Positions 8,311-16,042 of a stretch of 61,572 nt of DNA are shown one piece after another. The notes under the pieces were generated by a model that searched no databases, was not told where the DNA came from, and saw nothing but the letters and a program-made list of their open reading frames with translations. Made by a program: the position numbers and the translations under genes. The DNA comes from Thermoplasmatales archaeon UBA447 (GTDB lineage Archaea; Thermoplasmatota; Thermoplasmata; Thermoplasmatales; Thermoplasmataceae): NCBI GenBank assembly GCA_002503205.1, contig DARE01000066.1:1-61572 (forward strand), read 5' to 3'. Each line of letters starts with the position of its first letter. Within the stretch, counting starts at the first letter, position 1.

Positions 8311-9198
8311 ATGAACGGTCCAGAATTAGCCCTTTCATCGTACGATATGTATTATAATGCTTTTAGTTATTTCCGTCCATTGAAGGAATGGATCAGTTTC
8401 ATCAGACCCGTAAATGGCATTATGGGTATTGTAGGTACAGTAATATCCGGCCTGATAGCACTGGGTTTGAAGGTGTCACTTCATGCCTACACAATAGCTG
8501 TTGCTTCAGCATGTGTTTTCCTGGTGACTTCAGGAGGGAACATACTGAATGATCTTATAGATATGGACGCAGACAGGTTGAACCACCCAAAGAGACCACT
8601 GGTAACCGGATCAATAAAGGTCCCATCTGCCAGGATTGCATTTTATGTGTTATTTCTCGTCCCAATCCTGCTCTCTGCGGCATTCCTGAATGTTTATGCA
8701 ACCACAACGGTATTTGCTGCCGAGCTTCTTCTGATCTCATACGAACTTAAGACAAAAAACCTGGGGCTTTCCGGCAATTTAACAATAAGCATTCTTGTTG
8801 GGCTGATATTCGTATTCGGTGGAATTGCACTGAATTCTCCGGGAAGGATGCTGTTCCTCTTTTTACTGGCATTCCTTCCCAATCTTTCCAGAGAGATAAT
8901 AAAAGATATACAGGATATGGGAGGGGACGTAGGGAGGAGAACACTACCCATGAGCGTCGGCGCAAAGAATGCCTCATATATTGCACTTGGAATAGTCATT
9001 GCCGTTGTGGTTATATCCTATCTTCCGTTCTACTTCTCCATATTCAGCATATATTACCTCATCGTGGTTGTTTTTGCTGATGCCGCCTTCCTTGCCTCAG
9101 GATATACTGCCCTCAAGAACCCCGGAATGGGCCAGCAGATCTCAAAGATCGGAATGTTACTTGGCCTTCTTTCCTTTGCAGTAGGTGGTCTTGCTTGA
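8311..9198 (+). CDS. Digeranylgeranylglyceryl phosphate synthase (UbiA family)
   Basis: This membrane prenyltransferase adds the second geranylgeranyl chain in archaeal ether-lipid synthesis. The 295-residue chain is strongly hydrophobic with about 8-9 predicted membrane segments. The two aspartate-rich prenyl-diphosphate sites are visible: NDLIDMDADRLNHPKRPL near residue 79 and DIQDMGGDVGRRTLPMSVG near residue 195. The ATG at 8311 is used; an ATG at 8347 is also plausible. Its stop overlaps the TTG start of the GGGP synthase gene by 4 nt (TTGA), so the two consecutive pathway enzymes are co-transcribed. Confidence 0.9.
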   Translation: MNGPELALSSYDMYYNAFSYFRPLKEWISFIRPVNGIMGIVGTVISGLIALGLKVSLHAYTIAVASACVFLVTSGGNILNDLIDMDADRLNHPKRPLVTGSIKVPSARIAFYVLFLVPILLSAAFLNVYATTTVFAAELLLISYELKTKNLGLSGNLTISILVGLIFVFGGIALNSPGRMLFLFLLAFLPNLSREIIKDIQDMGGDVGRRTLPMSVGAKNASYIALGIVIAVVVISYLPFYFSIFSIYYLIVVVFADAAFLASGYTALKNPGMGQQISKIGMLLGLLSFAVGGLA

Positions 9199-9950
9199 AT
9201 ATTAAGTATACGTTAAAGGAGAAACTTTCTCATGGGAGGGTGCACATGACTCTCATAGATCCAGCATCACAGGAAGATGAAAAATCTGTCCAGATAGCAG
9301 TTGAAGCAGAGAAAGCTGGAACAGATTTTATAATGCTGGGGGGGTCTACAGAGATTGACTCAACAAAAATGGATCGTGCTGTAAAAGCCATTAAGAAGGA
9401 GGTCTCAAGAGGAATAATTCTTTTTCCTGGATCCTCCGCCATGATCAGCCGGTATGCAGATGCAATATACTTCATGAGTTTACTCAATTCAAAGGACAGG
9501 GAATTCATCATAGGCCACCAGAGAAAAGCATCCACGATTCTCAGGGAGATGGGTATCGAGACAATTTCCATGGCCTATCTGGTATTTGAGCCCGGAATGA
9601 CAGTGGGAAGGCAGGGAAAAGCAGATCTCATTGGAAGGGATGACTGGAAAAGTGCCATCTCTTATGCCCTTGCCGCAGAGATGATGGGAATGGACCTTGT
9701 ATATCTGGAGGCAGGGAGTGGAAGCCCAACAACCATATCACCATCAGTTGTTTCAAAATTGAAGGCGATCCTTAAAATTCCTGTGATTGCTGGAGGTGGA
9801 ATCAGAAGTGCTTCATCAGCCTCTGATCTTTTGAAAGCGGGTGCAGATATCATTGTTACAGGAACAATTGCGGAAAAATCATCCAGTGTTTTTGAGGAGC
9901 TAAGGCCGATAGTTGAAACAGTCCACAGTTTTCCACCCACAAATGATTAA
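9195..9950 (+). CDS. Geranylgeranylglyceryl phosphate synthase
   Basis: The 251-residue TIM-barrel enzyme joins geranylgeranyl diphosphate to sn-glycerol-1-phosphate, the first ether-bond step of archaeal lipids. Typical segments are HMTLIDPA (about 17), FIMLGGSTEID (about 44), ILFPGSS (about 75), LVYLEAGSGSPT (about 172) and the phosphate-binding IAGGGIRSASSASDLLKAG near residue 198. The start is a TTG that overlaps the previous stop codon; no better start gives the family N-terminus. The product is the substrate of the enzyme encoded just upstream. Confidence 0.93.
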   Translation: MNIKYTLKEKLSHGRVHMTLIDPASQEDEKSVQIAVEAEKAGTDFIMLGGSTEIDSTKMDRAVKAIKKEVSRGIILFPGSSAMISRYADAIYFMSLLNSKDREFIIGHQRKASTILREMGIETISMAYLVFEPGMTVGRQGKADLIGRDDWKSAISYALAAEMMGMDLVYLEAGSGSPTTISPSVVSKLKAILKIPVIAGGGIRSASSASDLLKAGADIIVTGTIAEKSSSVFEELRPIVETVHSFPPTND

Positions 9951-9979
9951 TTTTTAATCCAAGCCAATGCTTAACCCCT

Positions 9980-10219
9980 ATGCCAAAATTCAGGGTTACT
10001 GTCACTTATCTGTCCAGAGTTGAAGATCCGGAGGCACTTACCGTTCTCAAGAGCCTCCACACTCTTGGATATGAGCGAATCAAAGCCATAAAAATCTCCA
10101 AAACGTTTGAGTTTGAATTTACAGGGGAAAAAGCAGAGGCAGAAAAGGATGTAAAAGCAATTTCCTCAGAGATCCTTACAAACCCTGTTATACAGGAATT
10201 CAAGATTGAAGAGGTTTGA
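9980..10219 (+). CDS. purS: Phosphoribosylformylglycinamidine synthase subunit PurS
   Basis: The 79-residue protein is the small PurS subunit that bridges PurL and the glutaminase PurQ in FGAM synthase, step four of purine synthesis. It has the family pattern FRVTVTYLSRVEDPEALTVL at the N-terminus and a C-terminal NPVIQEFKIEEV. Its stop codon overlaps the possible TTG start of purL, so translation is probably coupled. PurQ is not adjacent and is not in this window. A TATA-like element (TTTTTAATCC) lies shortly upstream. Confidence 0.93.
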   Translation: MPKFRVTVTYLSRVEDPEALTVLKSLHTLGYERIKAIKISKTFEFEFTGEKAEAEKDVKAISSEILTNPVIQEFKIEEV

Positions 10220-12522
10220 AAATGCCCAAGGGAAAGTACCGGGTGGAAATTCCGCTTACCAGATCGACTGTTTCTGAACTATCTTCCCTTAGTTCAAACC
10301 TTGCTCTCGGACTGGATCTGGAGGAGATGCAGAGACTGCAGCACTATTTCAAGACAATGGGCAGGGAACCCACAGACATTGAACTGCAGGCTATGGCACA
10401 GGCATGGAGTGAACACTGCTGTTACAAATCTTCAAAATTCTATCTTAAAAGGTATTTTTCTGGCCTGAGCCGGGGAAATGCCATCCTCGCAATGGAAGAC
10501 GACGCGGGGGTTGTTGAGTTTGATCAGGATCATGCATATGTCATAAAGATGGAAAGCCACAATCACCCCAGTGCCATAGAACCATATGGAGGGGCTGCTA
10601 CTGGCGTTGGCGGAATACTGAGGGATATACTGTGCATGGGTGCGCAGCCTGTCGCACTGCTGGATTCAATTTTCCTTGGTGAAACCTGGAAAAAACATGA
10701 ACAGGGTGCGCTGAGCCAGAGATTCATATTTGAGAATATAGTGGGAGGCATCAGGGACTACGGAAACAGGGTTGGAATACCGAATGTCGCAGGATCCGTT
10801 GATTTTGACAGTACATTCAACAGGAATCCCCTTGTTAATGCGGGATGTGTTGGCATCGTACGCAAGGATTCAATTTCAAGAAGCAGGGCGTCAAATGTTG
10901 GGGATGTTTTCGTCCTGTGTGGTGGAGGAACTGGCCGGGACGGCATCCATGGTGTGAATTTCGCATCCGAAAATATGAAGGACTCGTCATCCTCTAACAG
11001 AGGAGTAGTCCAGCTGGGAAATCCTATAGTGAAGGAGCCCCTGATTCACGCGGTACTTGAGGCAAACGAAGCAGGGCTTATAAGCGGAATGAAAGATCTT
11101 GGTGGTGGAGGTCTTTCAAGTTCAGTGGGTGAAATGTGCCTTGCTGGCGGGGTTTCTGCTGTAATAGATCTTGACAGAGTTATACTGAAGGAGGATGGCC
11201 TTGAACCATGGGAGATATGGGTCAGCGAGAGCCAGGAGAGGATGCTGCTTGCTGTAAATCCTTCAAACCTTGAGCGTATTAGCAAAATTTTCTCTCTATG
11301 GGATGTCAGTTATTCCATCATTGGCAAAATAGTGGAAGGAAAGAATCTGATAATCCGGTATGGTGGAGAGGTTGTTCTTGATCTCGACCTGGAATTCCTC
11401 ACCTCCGGTCCGGTTTACTGCAGAAACTATACCTTACCTGAAAAGAAGTCAAGGGATTACGTTCTTCCCTCCGAACCGGACAATATCCTGGATCTGATTC
11501 TATCATTCCTCAAGTCACCCTATGGATGCTCCAGAGAGGCCATACTGAGACAGTACGACCACACTGTTAGGGGTTCCACAATAATAAGGCCAATTTCCGG
11601 CAAGCCAAACTATGAAACCCATTCCGATGCTGCAGTAATCAGGCCGGTACGTTCATCCATGAAGGGACTTGCCCTTACATCAGGCTCCAAATTTGATATG
11701 GTTGCTGTGGACCCGGTGGGAGGTACATATGCAACAATGTTTGAGGCATTCATGAATCTCCTTGTCACTGGTGCAAGACCTGACAGCGTCGTGGACTGCC
11801 TTAACTTCGGCAACCCTCAGAATCCTGCGATAATGGGGTCATTCATACAGGTGGCCTCCTCAATATCCGAATTCTGTTCCAGTTTCAATCTGCCAGTTGT
11901 AGCGGGCAATGTAAGCCTTTACAATGAAACAAACGGATTGAATATCAAGCCGACCCCCACCATAATGATGGTGGGGATAGTGGAGGATATTTCAAAAGCA
12001 GTCACAACTGACTTTAAAAAACCAGGAAACTCAATATACATCCTTGGAACTCCTGATGGAAATCTTGGGGGGAGCCAGCTTCTGAAGTTCCAGGGTATAG
12101 AGTCTCACAATCTTCCCTGGTATGACATATCTGAGTTGAAGTCTCTCTCTTCAAGATATCTGGAGGCGGTCAGTTCGGGTTTGATCGAATCCGCCCATGA
12201 TGTGAGTTCCGGGGGCTTGATCCAGACACTTTGCGAGATGGGTTTTGGCTCCCTGACAGGCTTCGATGTCGACATAAGCCAGCTGGGAGGTTTCAGGACC
12301 ATTGCAAAACTCTTTTCAGAAGGGGGTTGCAGGATGGCAATCGAATGCAGCCCGGACAATGAAGAAAAACTTGCTGCTCTATTCAAGGATTTTCCTATAT
12401 TCAAAATTGGCATGGTAACAGAAGGAAGGGTTAGGATTGAGGATTGTGGGCTTGAAATAATAAATACTGAAATCATGGAACTCAGAAAGCCATGGGATTC
12501 AGGAATGGAGCTCATATATTAA
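10216..12522 (+). CDS. purL: Phosphoribosylformylglycinamidine synthase subunit PurL
   Basis: The 768-residue protein is the large synthetase subunit, making FGAM from FGAR with ammonia and ATP. Motifs include QAMAQAWSEHCCYKSSK near residue 57, MESHNHPSAIEPYGGAATG near residue 113, DLGGGGLSSSVGEMCLAGG near residue 296, and a repeated C-terminal AIRS-like half with NFGNPQNP and AHDVSSGGL. The length fits the PurS-dependent small PurL type. The start is either TTG at 10216, overlapping the purS stop, or ATG at 10222, two codons later. Ammonia should come from a PurQ encoded elsewhere. Confidence 0.95.
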   Translation: MKMPKGKYRVEIPLTRSTVSELSSLSSNLALGLDLEEMQRLQHYFKTMGREPTDIELQAMAQAWSEHCCYKSSKFYLKRYFSGLSRGNAILAMEDDAGVVEFDQDHAYVIKMESHNHPSAIEPYGGAATGVGGILRDILCMGAQPVALLDSIFLGETWKKHEQGALSQRFIFENIVGGIRDYGNRVGIPNVAGSVDFDSTFNRNPLVNAGCVGIVRKDSISRSRASNVGDVFVLCGGGTGRDGIHGVNFASENMKDSSSSNRGVVQLGNPIVKEPLIHAVLEANEAGLISGMKDLGGGGLSSSVGEMCLAGGVSAVIDLDRVILKEDGLEPWEIWVSESQERMLLAVNPSNLERISKIFSLWDVSYSIIGKIVEGKNLIIRYGGEVVLDLDLEFLTSGPVYCRNYTLPEKKSRDYVLPSEPDNILDLILSFLKSPYGCSREAILRQYDHTVRGSTIIRPISGKPNYETHSDAAVIRPVRSSMKGLALTSGSKFDMVAVDPVGGTYATMFEAFMNLLVTGARPDSVVDCLNFGNPQNPAIMGSFIQVASSISEFCSSFNLPVVAGNVSLYNETNGLNIKPTPTIMMVGIVEDISKAVTTDFKKPGNSIYILGTPDGNLGGSQLLKFQGIESHNLPWYDISELKSLSSRYLEAVSSGLIESAHDVSSGGLIQTLCEMGFGSLTGFDVDISQLGGFRTIAKLFSEGGCRMAIECSPDNEEKLAALFKDFPIFKIGMVTEGRVRIEDCGLEIINTEIMELRKPWDSGMELIY

Positions 12523-12541
12523 TCAATGATACAATAACGGA

Positions 12542-12814
12542 GTGATTCAGTTGGACGACTCATATCATGATATTACATATCTGAAAGAATTTGATGTAAG
12601 CGTGGAGACATTCTACAAGCTTGATTTCGATGGGGACAGAACATGTGGATTCAGCAGAATCTACAAGGGTAAAATGAGTGAAGACCCTCTTGATGAAAAT
12701 TACGAGATATATCAGGAGCTTTATGAGTGCGGCCTCAAAAAGGAAGAGGTTGAGAACCGCAGGGACAAACTTATCTCAGAAATAAAAGATAAAAAGATCG
12801 ATGTCGATTTCTAA
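12542..12814 (+). CDS. Hypothetical protein, acidic, 90 aa
   Basis: I do not recognise this small protein. It is charged, with a repeated acidic/aromatic N-terminal half (DDSYHDITYLKEF, FYKLDFDGDRTCGF) and a lysine/glutamate-rich helical C-terminus (KKEEVENRRDKLISEIKDKK). It starts 19 nt after the purL stop with GTG at 12542 (TTG at 12551 is an alternative), so it probably belongs to the purSL operon. It ends 3 nt from the convergent ribK gene. No membrane segment, signal peptide or metal motif is seen. Coding status is supported by operon placement and lack of overlap. Confidence 0.6.
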   Translation: MIQLDDSYHDITYLKEFDVSVETFYKLDFDGDRTCGFSRIYKGKMSEDPLDENYEIYQELYECGLKKEEVENRRDKLISEIKDKKIDVDF

Positions 12815-12817
12815 TAT

Positions 12818-13492
12818 TCAGTAACCGGAAAGGCTTACCTCTACTGTCACAAGAGAACCATCCTTAAGCTTGAGCCTTTCTCTCAGGTATTCTCTGGAAA
12901 TGATTTCTATGACATCACTGTAAACCGATCTTTCAGGAAAGATCAAGGCAGACTCTATCCCGTCTATTTTTGCGTGAAATGCCTTTACTGCACCAAATGT
13001 TCTATCATCAGTCCTGAAGCCGTCTATGTGGATTCCAGGCATGCTCCTTAGTTTCCTAAGGGCCACCTCGGAATCAGGGTCAATCTTAAGGTTCAGTGTC
13101 CCCAGATATGGTATAAATCCAAGTTTTTCATTGAACTGGACTATGTACTGCTTCCTTGAAATATAGTATCTGCCTTCTCCAAGGCCACTCTGGGTATATC
13201 CTTTTATTACTGCGGTCTCCTGCTGGTTGAGCATTATGGACAGCTCAGAAAATTCCTGCATAAGGACTCCCAGGCCCTTCTCTGTTATGGTTATTTTCTG
13301 CTTTCTTCCGCTTATGCCCCTTTCAATGTAACCATCCTTCACAGCCTTGATTATCAGCCTTGAGGCAGACTGCTGGCTCAGACCCATGGCTTTCCCGAGA
13401 TCCGATGAAGAAATGTCGATAGAATTGCTGTTTCCCCCAATGGCTTTCAGGGTTTTCAGAAGTTCATAAATGCCGTCGTCTGTTCGGAGCAT
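12818..13492 (-). CDS. ribK: CTP-dependent riboflavin kinase with N-terminal HTH
   Basis: Archaeal RibK phosphorylates riboflavin to FMN using CTP. The 224-residue chain has an N-terminal winged-helix domain (about 1-90; DLGKAMGLSQQSASRLIIKA is the recognition region) and the C-terminal DUF120 kinase barrel (about 95-224) with SGLGEGRYYIS and FIPYLGTLNLKI. This two-domain layout is known from Thermoplasma acidophilum. The DNA-binding domain suggests it may also control riboflavin genes, which is inference. RibA is at 56.5 kb. A 48-nt gap separates it from the upstream PIN gene. Confidence 0.92.
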   Translation of the reverse strand: MLRTDDGIYELLKTLKAIGGNSNSIDISSSDLGKAMGLSQQSASRLIIKAVKDGYIERGISGRKQKITITEKGLGVLMQEFSELSIMLNQQETAVIKGYTQSGLGEGRYYISRKQYIVQFNEKLGFIPYLGTLNLKIDPDSEVALRKLRSMPGIHIDGFRTDDRTFGAVKAFHAKIDGIESALIFPERSVYSDVIEIISREYLRERLKLKDGSLVTVEVSLSGY

Positions 13493-13540
13493 CCTTCCTG
13501 TTATGCATAGGTAAAATAAAACATGTCTCTGTTTCTCTCA

Positions 13541-13909
13541 CTACCATGAAACAATGTCTCTGTTATTCTTTATTGTAAGGCAGCCGGCTCCATTCTTTTT
13601 CAGAAGTGAGAGGAAGGCCAGGTCGTTGGTGAGAACCGGAAATCCTGTATCCAGGGCAAGTTTCAATATGCAGGTGTCCCCTGCTCCCTCAGACGCTGTC
13701 CTCTGAAATCTTTCCGCAAGCCTTAATGCCCCTCTGGCAAACGGAATTGAAGAGGATAAACCTGCAAGCTCCCTAAAAACACAGTCCGGGACCAGTATGG
13801 ATCCAATTCTGAATTTTCTTAGTAGGATTGCCTCAATATCAATTCTGTTTTTAATGGAATAGATGAGTGCATTGGTATCCACAATTACACTGCTGGTCCA
13901 TGCTTTCAT
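13541..13909 (-). CDS. PIN domain protein (VapC9/Fcf1-like)
   Basis: The 122-residue protein has a PIN nuclease fold. Acidic active-site candidates are D11 (VIVDTNALI), E47 (FRELAGL), D77 (GAGDTCIL) and D95 (VLTNDLAFL), the normal metal-binding quartet. It lies 14 nt downstream of aIF2-beta on the same strand. Similar PIN proteins are often encoded beside archaeal translation factor genes, which points to an RNA-processing role more than to a toxin; no antitoxin gene adjoins it. Confidence 0.85.
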   Translation of the reverse strand: MKAWTSSVIVDTNALIYSIKNRIDIEAILLRKFRIGSILVPDCVFRELAGLSSSIPFARGALRLAERFQRTASEGAGDTCILKLALDTGFPVLTNDLAFLSLLKKNGAGCLTIKNNRDIVSW

Positions 13910-13923
13910 GTTATGTTTAGATC

Positions 13924-14547
13924 TCAGGCTGATCTGTCTACGACCTCAGCTATTGCGGTGTTGTTCCTTATCTTTTTAATATTGACTTTTACAACATCCC
14001 CTTTCTTTACTCCAGGGACAAATATGTTATAGCCTCTGTAGAAGGCCCTGCCTTCTCCGGATGCACCTATCCTTGAAATCTGAACTGTATACATTTTCCC
14101 CTCCTCAACCTTCTCATCCTCATGGGCAGTTTCAGAGGCTATCCTTATTGGGTGCTGTGCTCCGCATGCTTTACAGACAAGTACGTTGGTTCTGCCAATC
14201 TTCTGAATGTCAGTATCGGGAGAGTTGCACTCATAGCATATAACGAAGGAATCCATGTACTGTCTGATCTTGGTGCTAATCTGATCCGCTGATATCTTCC
14301 TGTTGATAATCAGCCTTTTTCCACTTATGTTTACTCCTATTCCAAATTCTGTCATAAGAAATTTTGAGATGTGCTTTGGGTCCCTGTTTATCAGCTCGAC
14401 CATATCCATGAAATTTCTGATAATGGTTACTTTTCCCTCGTATATTATGTCGGGTTCTGGAATCTGAAGCCTATCCTGGTTCTTATTGGAGACCGACAGT
14501 ACAGGTTCGGCTTTTGCGAGTAATTTTTCATAATCATTAATGTCCAT
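13924..14547 (-). CDS. Translation initiation factor aIF2 subunit beta with TRAM domain
   Basis: aIF2-beta is part of the heterotrimer that brings initiator tRNA to the ribosome. Residues 1-135 carry the alpha-beta core (FLMTEFGIGVNISGKRLIIN) and a C4 zinc finger (CYECNSP ... CKACGAQHP). Residues about 145-207 form a TRAM-like RNA-binding barrel (YTVQISRIGASGEGRAFYRG, FVPGVKKGDVV). The 207-residue length matches the beta-TRAM fusion seen in some euryarchaea and is longer than the bare subunit (about 140). It heads an operon with the PIN gene and is divergent from the RHH operator region. Confidence 0.93.
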   Translation of the reverse strand: MDINDYEKLLAKAEPVLSVSNKNQDRLQIPEPDIIYEGKVTIIRNFMDMVELINRDPKHISKFLMTEFGIGVNISGKRLIINRKISADQISTKIRQYMDSFVICYECNSPDTDIQKIGRTNVLVCKACGAQHPIRIASETAHEDEKVEEGKMYTVQISRIGASGEGRAFYRGYNIFVPGVKKGDVVKVNIKKIRNNTAIAEVVDRSA

Positions 14548-14626
14548 GTTTCTAAATCACCAGTCATCTAATAACCTTAATGTTTCAGAAATAATAGGCA
14601 TTTAATATTTAGTAAAATAAATTAAA

Positions 14627-14763
14627 ATGTACGTTAGGTACATACAGATCAAATGACTTTTTCAAACAAGGTTTTCGAATTGCTAATAAAGTCAATAAAA
14701 TAAAGGTTTTCAATGTATTAATAATGTACTCATTCGAATGTACACAATTAGAAATATGTACAT
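14627..14763. promoter_or_regulatory. Operator-like ATGTAC repeat cluster
   Basis: Five ATGTAC half-sites lie in the gap before the RHH gene. Those at 14627-14632 and 14638-14643 form a perfect inverted repeat with a 5-nt spacer. Two direct copies lie at 14724-14729 and 14738-14743, 14 nt apart, around the palindrome CATTCGAATG (14731-14740). The last, ATGTACAT at 14756-14763, is itself palindromic and sits just upstream of the TATA-like box. Short repeated palindromes are typical targets of ribbon-helix-helix proteins, so autoregulation by the next gene is likely. The sites are seen; the binding is inferred. Confidence 0.6.
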
Positions 14764-14775
14764 ACAAATAAGAAA

Positions 14776-14786
14776 ATTTAAATATC
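14776..14786 (+). promoter_or_regulatory. TATA-like box of the RHH/FtsZ-like operon
   Basis: ATTTAAATATC lies about 27-37 nt before the TTG start at 14813, which suits a leaderless or nearly leaderless transcript. The nearest ATGTACAT palindrome ends 12 nt upstream of it, where a bound regulator would block TFB/TBP loading. Confidence 0.55.
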
Positions 14787-14812
14787 TCCTAACGTATTAA
14801 ACTAAGACGCAT

Positions 14813-15241
14813 TTGAAACAAGACTCTCTTGAAACAAAAATAACACTTCGCATCTCACAGGAGGAGATCGATGAAATTGATGAATTTCTCAGGCTAAACG
14901 AACGCTTCCCAAGCCGTTCTGAATTCATCAGATTTTCTGCACTTGACTACATTTCACGTTCAAGGGTGATTGTGGAAAGTTCGAAAAAGCAATCGGTGGA
15001 ACTCAGTGAGAATCTGGAGAAACTTATAGACATTGCAGTTTCAAATGGAATATTCAAATCCAAAACGGATGCCATTACGGAAATTTTGGAGAAGGCATTT
15101 GTTGATGGTGTCGTGAACGGGATACTCAAGACAAAGATGGAAGGGTTTTCAAAACTCATGCAGGAAATGAAAGCCTTCGAGGATATGAAGAAGAGCCTCG
15201 CAGAAGATGGAAAAGAAAAGAGGGTGGAGAGAAGCAGGTGA
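14813..15241 (+). CDS. Ribbon-helix-helix regulator with two RHH-like segments
   Basis: The 142-residue protein begins with a clear RHH DNA-binding motif (about 8-50): strand KITLRIS, helix EEIDEIDEFL and helix SRSEFIRFSALDYIS. A second region (about 62-100), VELSENLEKLIDIAVSNGI then KSKTDAITEILEKAF, repeats the same strand-helix-helix rhythm, so one chain may form a pseudo-dimer or bind two partners. The C-terminus is a charged helix. The start is a TTG at 14813. It is followed after 4 nt by the FtsZ-like gene and preceded by repeated ATGTAC sites. The nearest known parallel is haloarchaeal CdrS, an RHH regulator paired with ftsZ2. Confidence 0.8.
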   Translation: MKQDSLETKITLRISQEEIDEIDEFLRLNERFPSRSEFIRFSALDYISRSRVIVESSKKQSVELSENLEKLIDIAVSNGIFKSKTDAITEILEKAFVDGVVNGILKTKMEGFSKLMQEMKAFEDMKKSLAEDGKEKRVERSR

Positions 15242-15245
15242 ATAT

Positions 15246-16019
15246 ATGGAAATAATGGGAGAAAGTCAGATATATGGAAAGATCAGAGGATTGGCAAGAA
15301 AATACTTCCAGGAGAGGAATGACAATATAGTACTGAGCTTCGGGCTAACAGGCTATTCAATTCTTAAGGACATAAAGCCTCTTCAGGTCCGGAAGACTGT
15401 TTACAAATCAATTCAGTTCAAAAATGAGAGGGCCTTTATCAAACCTGCTCACAAAGAAGAAGGTGAGATTGTCATAGAGGGTCCCGAGGATATGCATGTT
15501 TCGATAATGTCAAAGGAGGAGCTTGAATACAGGAAAAAAATAGAGGATTATGAGTCCTGGTCAAACCCTCTGGAATCCGCTTCAGTATCGATCGATTACG
15601 TGGAGACCGCAGATAATGTCTCTATTGTGGCTAGGCAGATTTTTGAGTCTCTGGAGAAGACCAACTCTCTTCTCTTGGTGAGTGAATTCGGAAACGAGTT
15701 CGTCCAAGCCCTTCATATAGAGATCCTAAGGCTTGCAGAATCAAAGAATATAGCCCATTACAGCTATGTTATAAAACCCTCAAAGGTTTCCGGGGCAAGG
15801 CGCAAGATATCTGAACAGGGGTTGCAGGAAATCAAGAAGTTAACCAATCATGTGAGTACATTCGATGTCCAGACAGTTTCTGAGAAACTCAGAGCGGATG
15901 GTTTCCCGAGAATTTCTATACCTGAGAAGATAAATGAAAGAATCGCCAGAAAGGTAGAGGTACTCTCAGCCAAGATGTCTAACGCATCAGAGCTGCTCAA
16001 ATACCAGCTTTCTGCTTGA
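15246..16019 (+). CDS. Divergent FtsZ/tubulin-like protein lacking the GTPase signature
   Basis: This 257-residue protein has no obvious close family, but its residues about 120-230 match the order of the FtsZ GTPase domain. LEKTNSLLLVSEFG lines up with the strand before the tubulin loop, and ARRKISEQGLQEIKKL followed by VSTFDVQTVSEKL lines up with FtsZ GRKRMENAEYGLSRLL and the PNDKLLEL strand. The GGGTGTG loop is replaced by FGNEFVQ, so GTP binding in the usual way is unlikely. The ATG at 15246 follows an AGGTGA Shine-Dalgarno site; ATGs at 15207 and 15255 are alternatives. It is co-transcribed with the RHH protein. A non-polymerising FtsZ partner is an inference. Confidence 0.55.
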   Translation: MEIMGESQIYGKIRGLARKYFQERNDNIVLSFGLTGYSILKDIKPLQVRKTVYKSIQFKNERAFIKPAHKEEGEIVIEGPEDMHVSIMSKEELEYRKKIEDYESWSNPLESASVSIDYVETADNVSIVARQIFESLEKTNSLLLVSEFGNEFVQALHIEILRLAESKNIAHYSYVIKPSKVSGARRKISEQGLQEIKKLTNHVSTFDVQTVSEKLRADGFPRISIPEKINERIARKVEVLSAKMSNASELLKYQLSA

Positions 16020-16042
16020 AACAACAACTCCCATACTTTTTA

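Noticed and set aside
13541..14547. PIN gene as a VapC toxin of a toxin-antitoxin pair
   Set aside because: The adjacent gene is aIF2-beta, not an antitoxin; the linkage with translation genes fits an RNA-processing PIN protein better.
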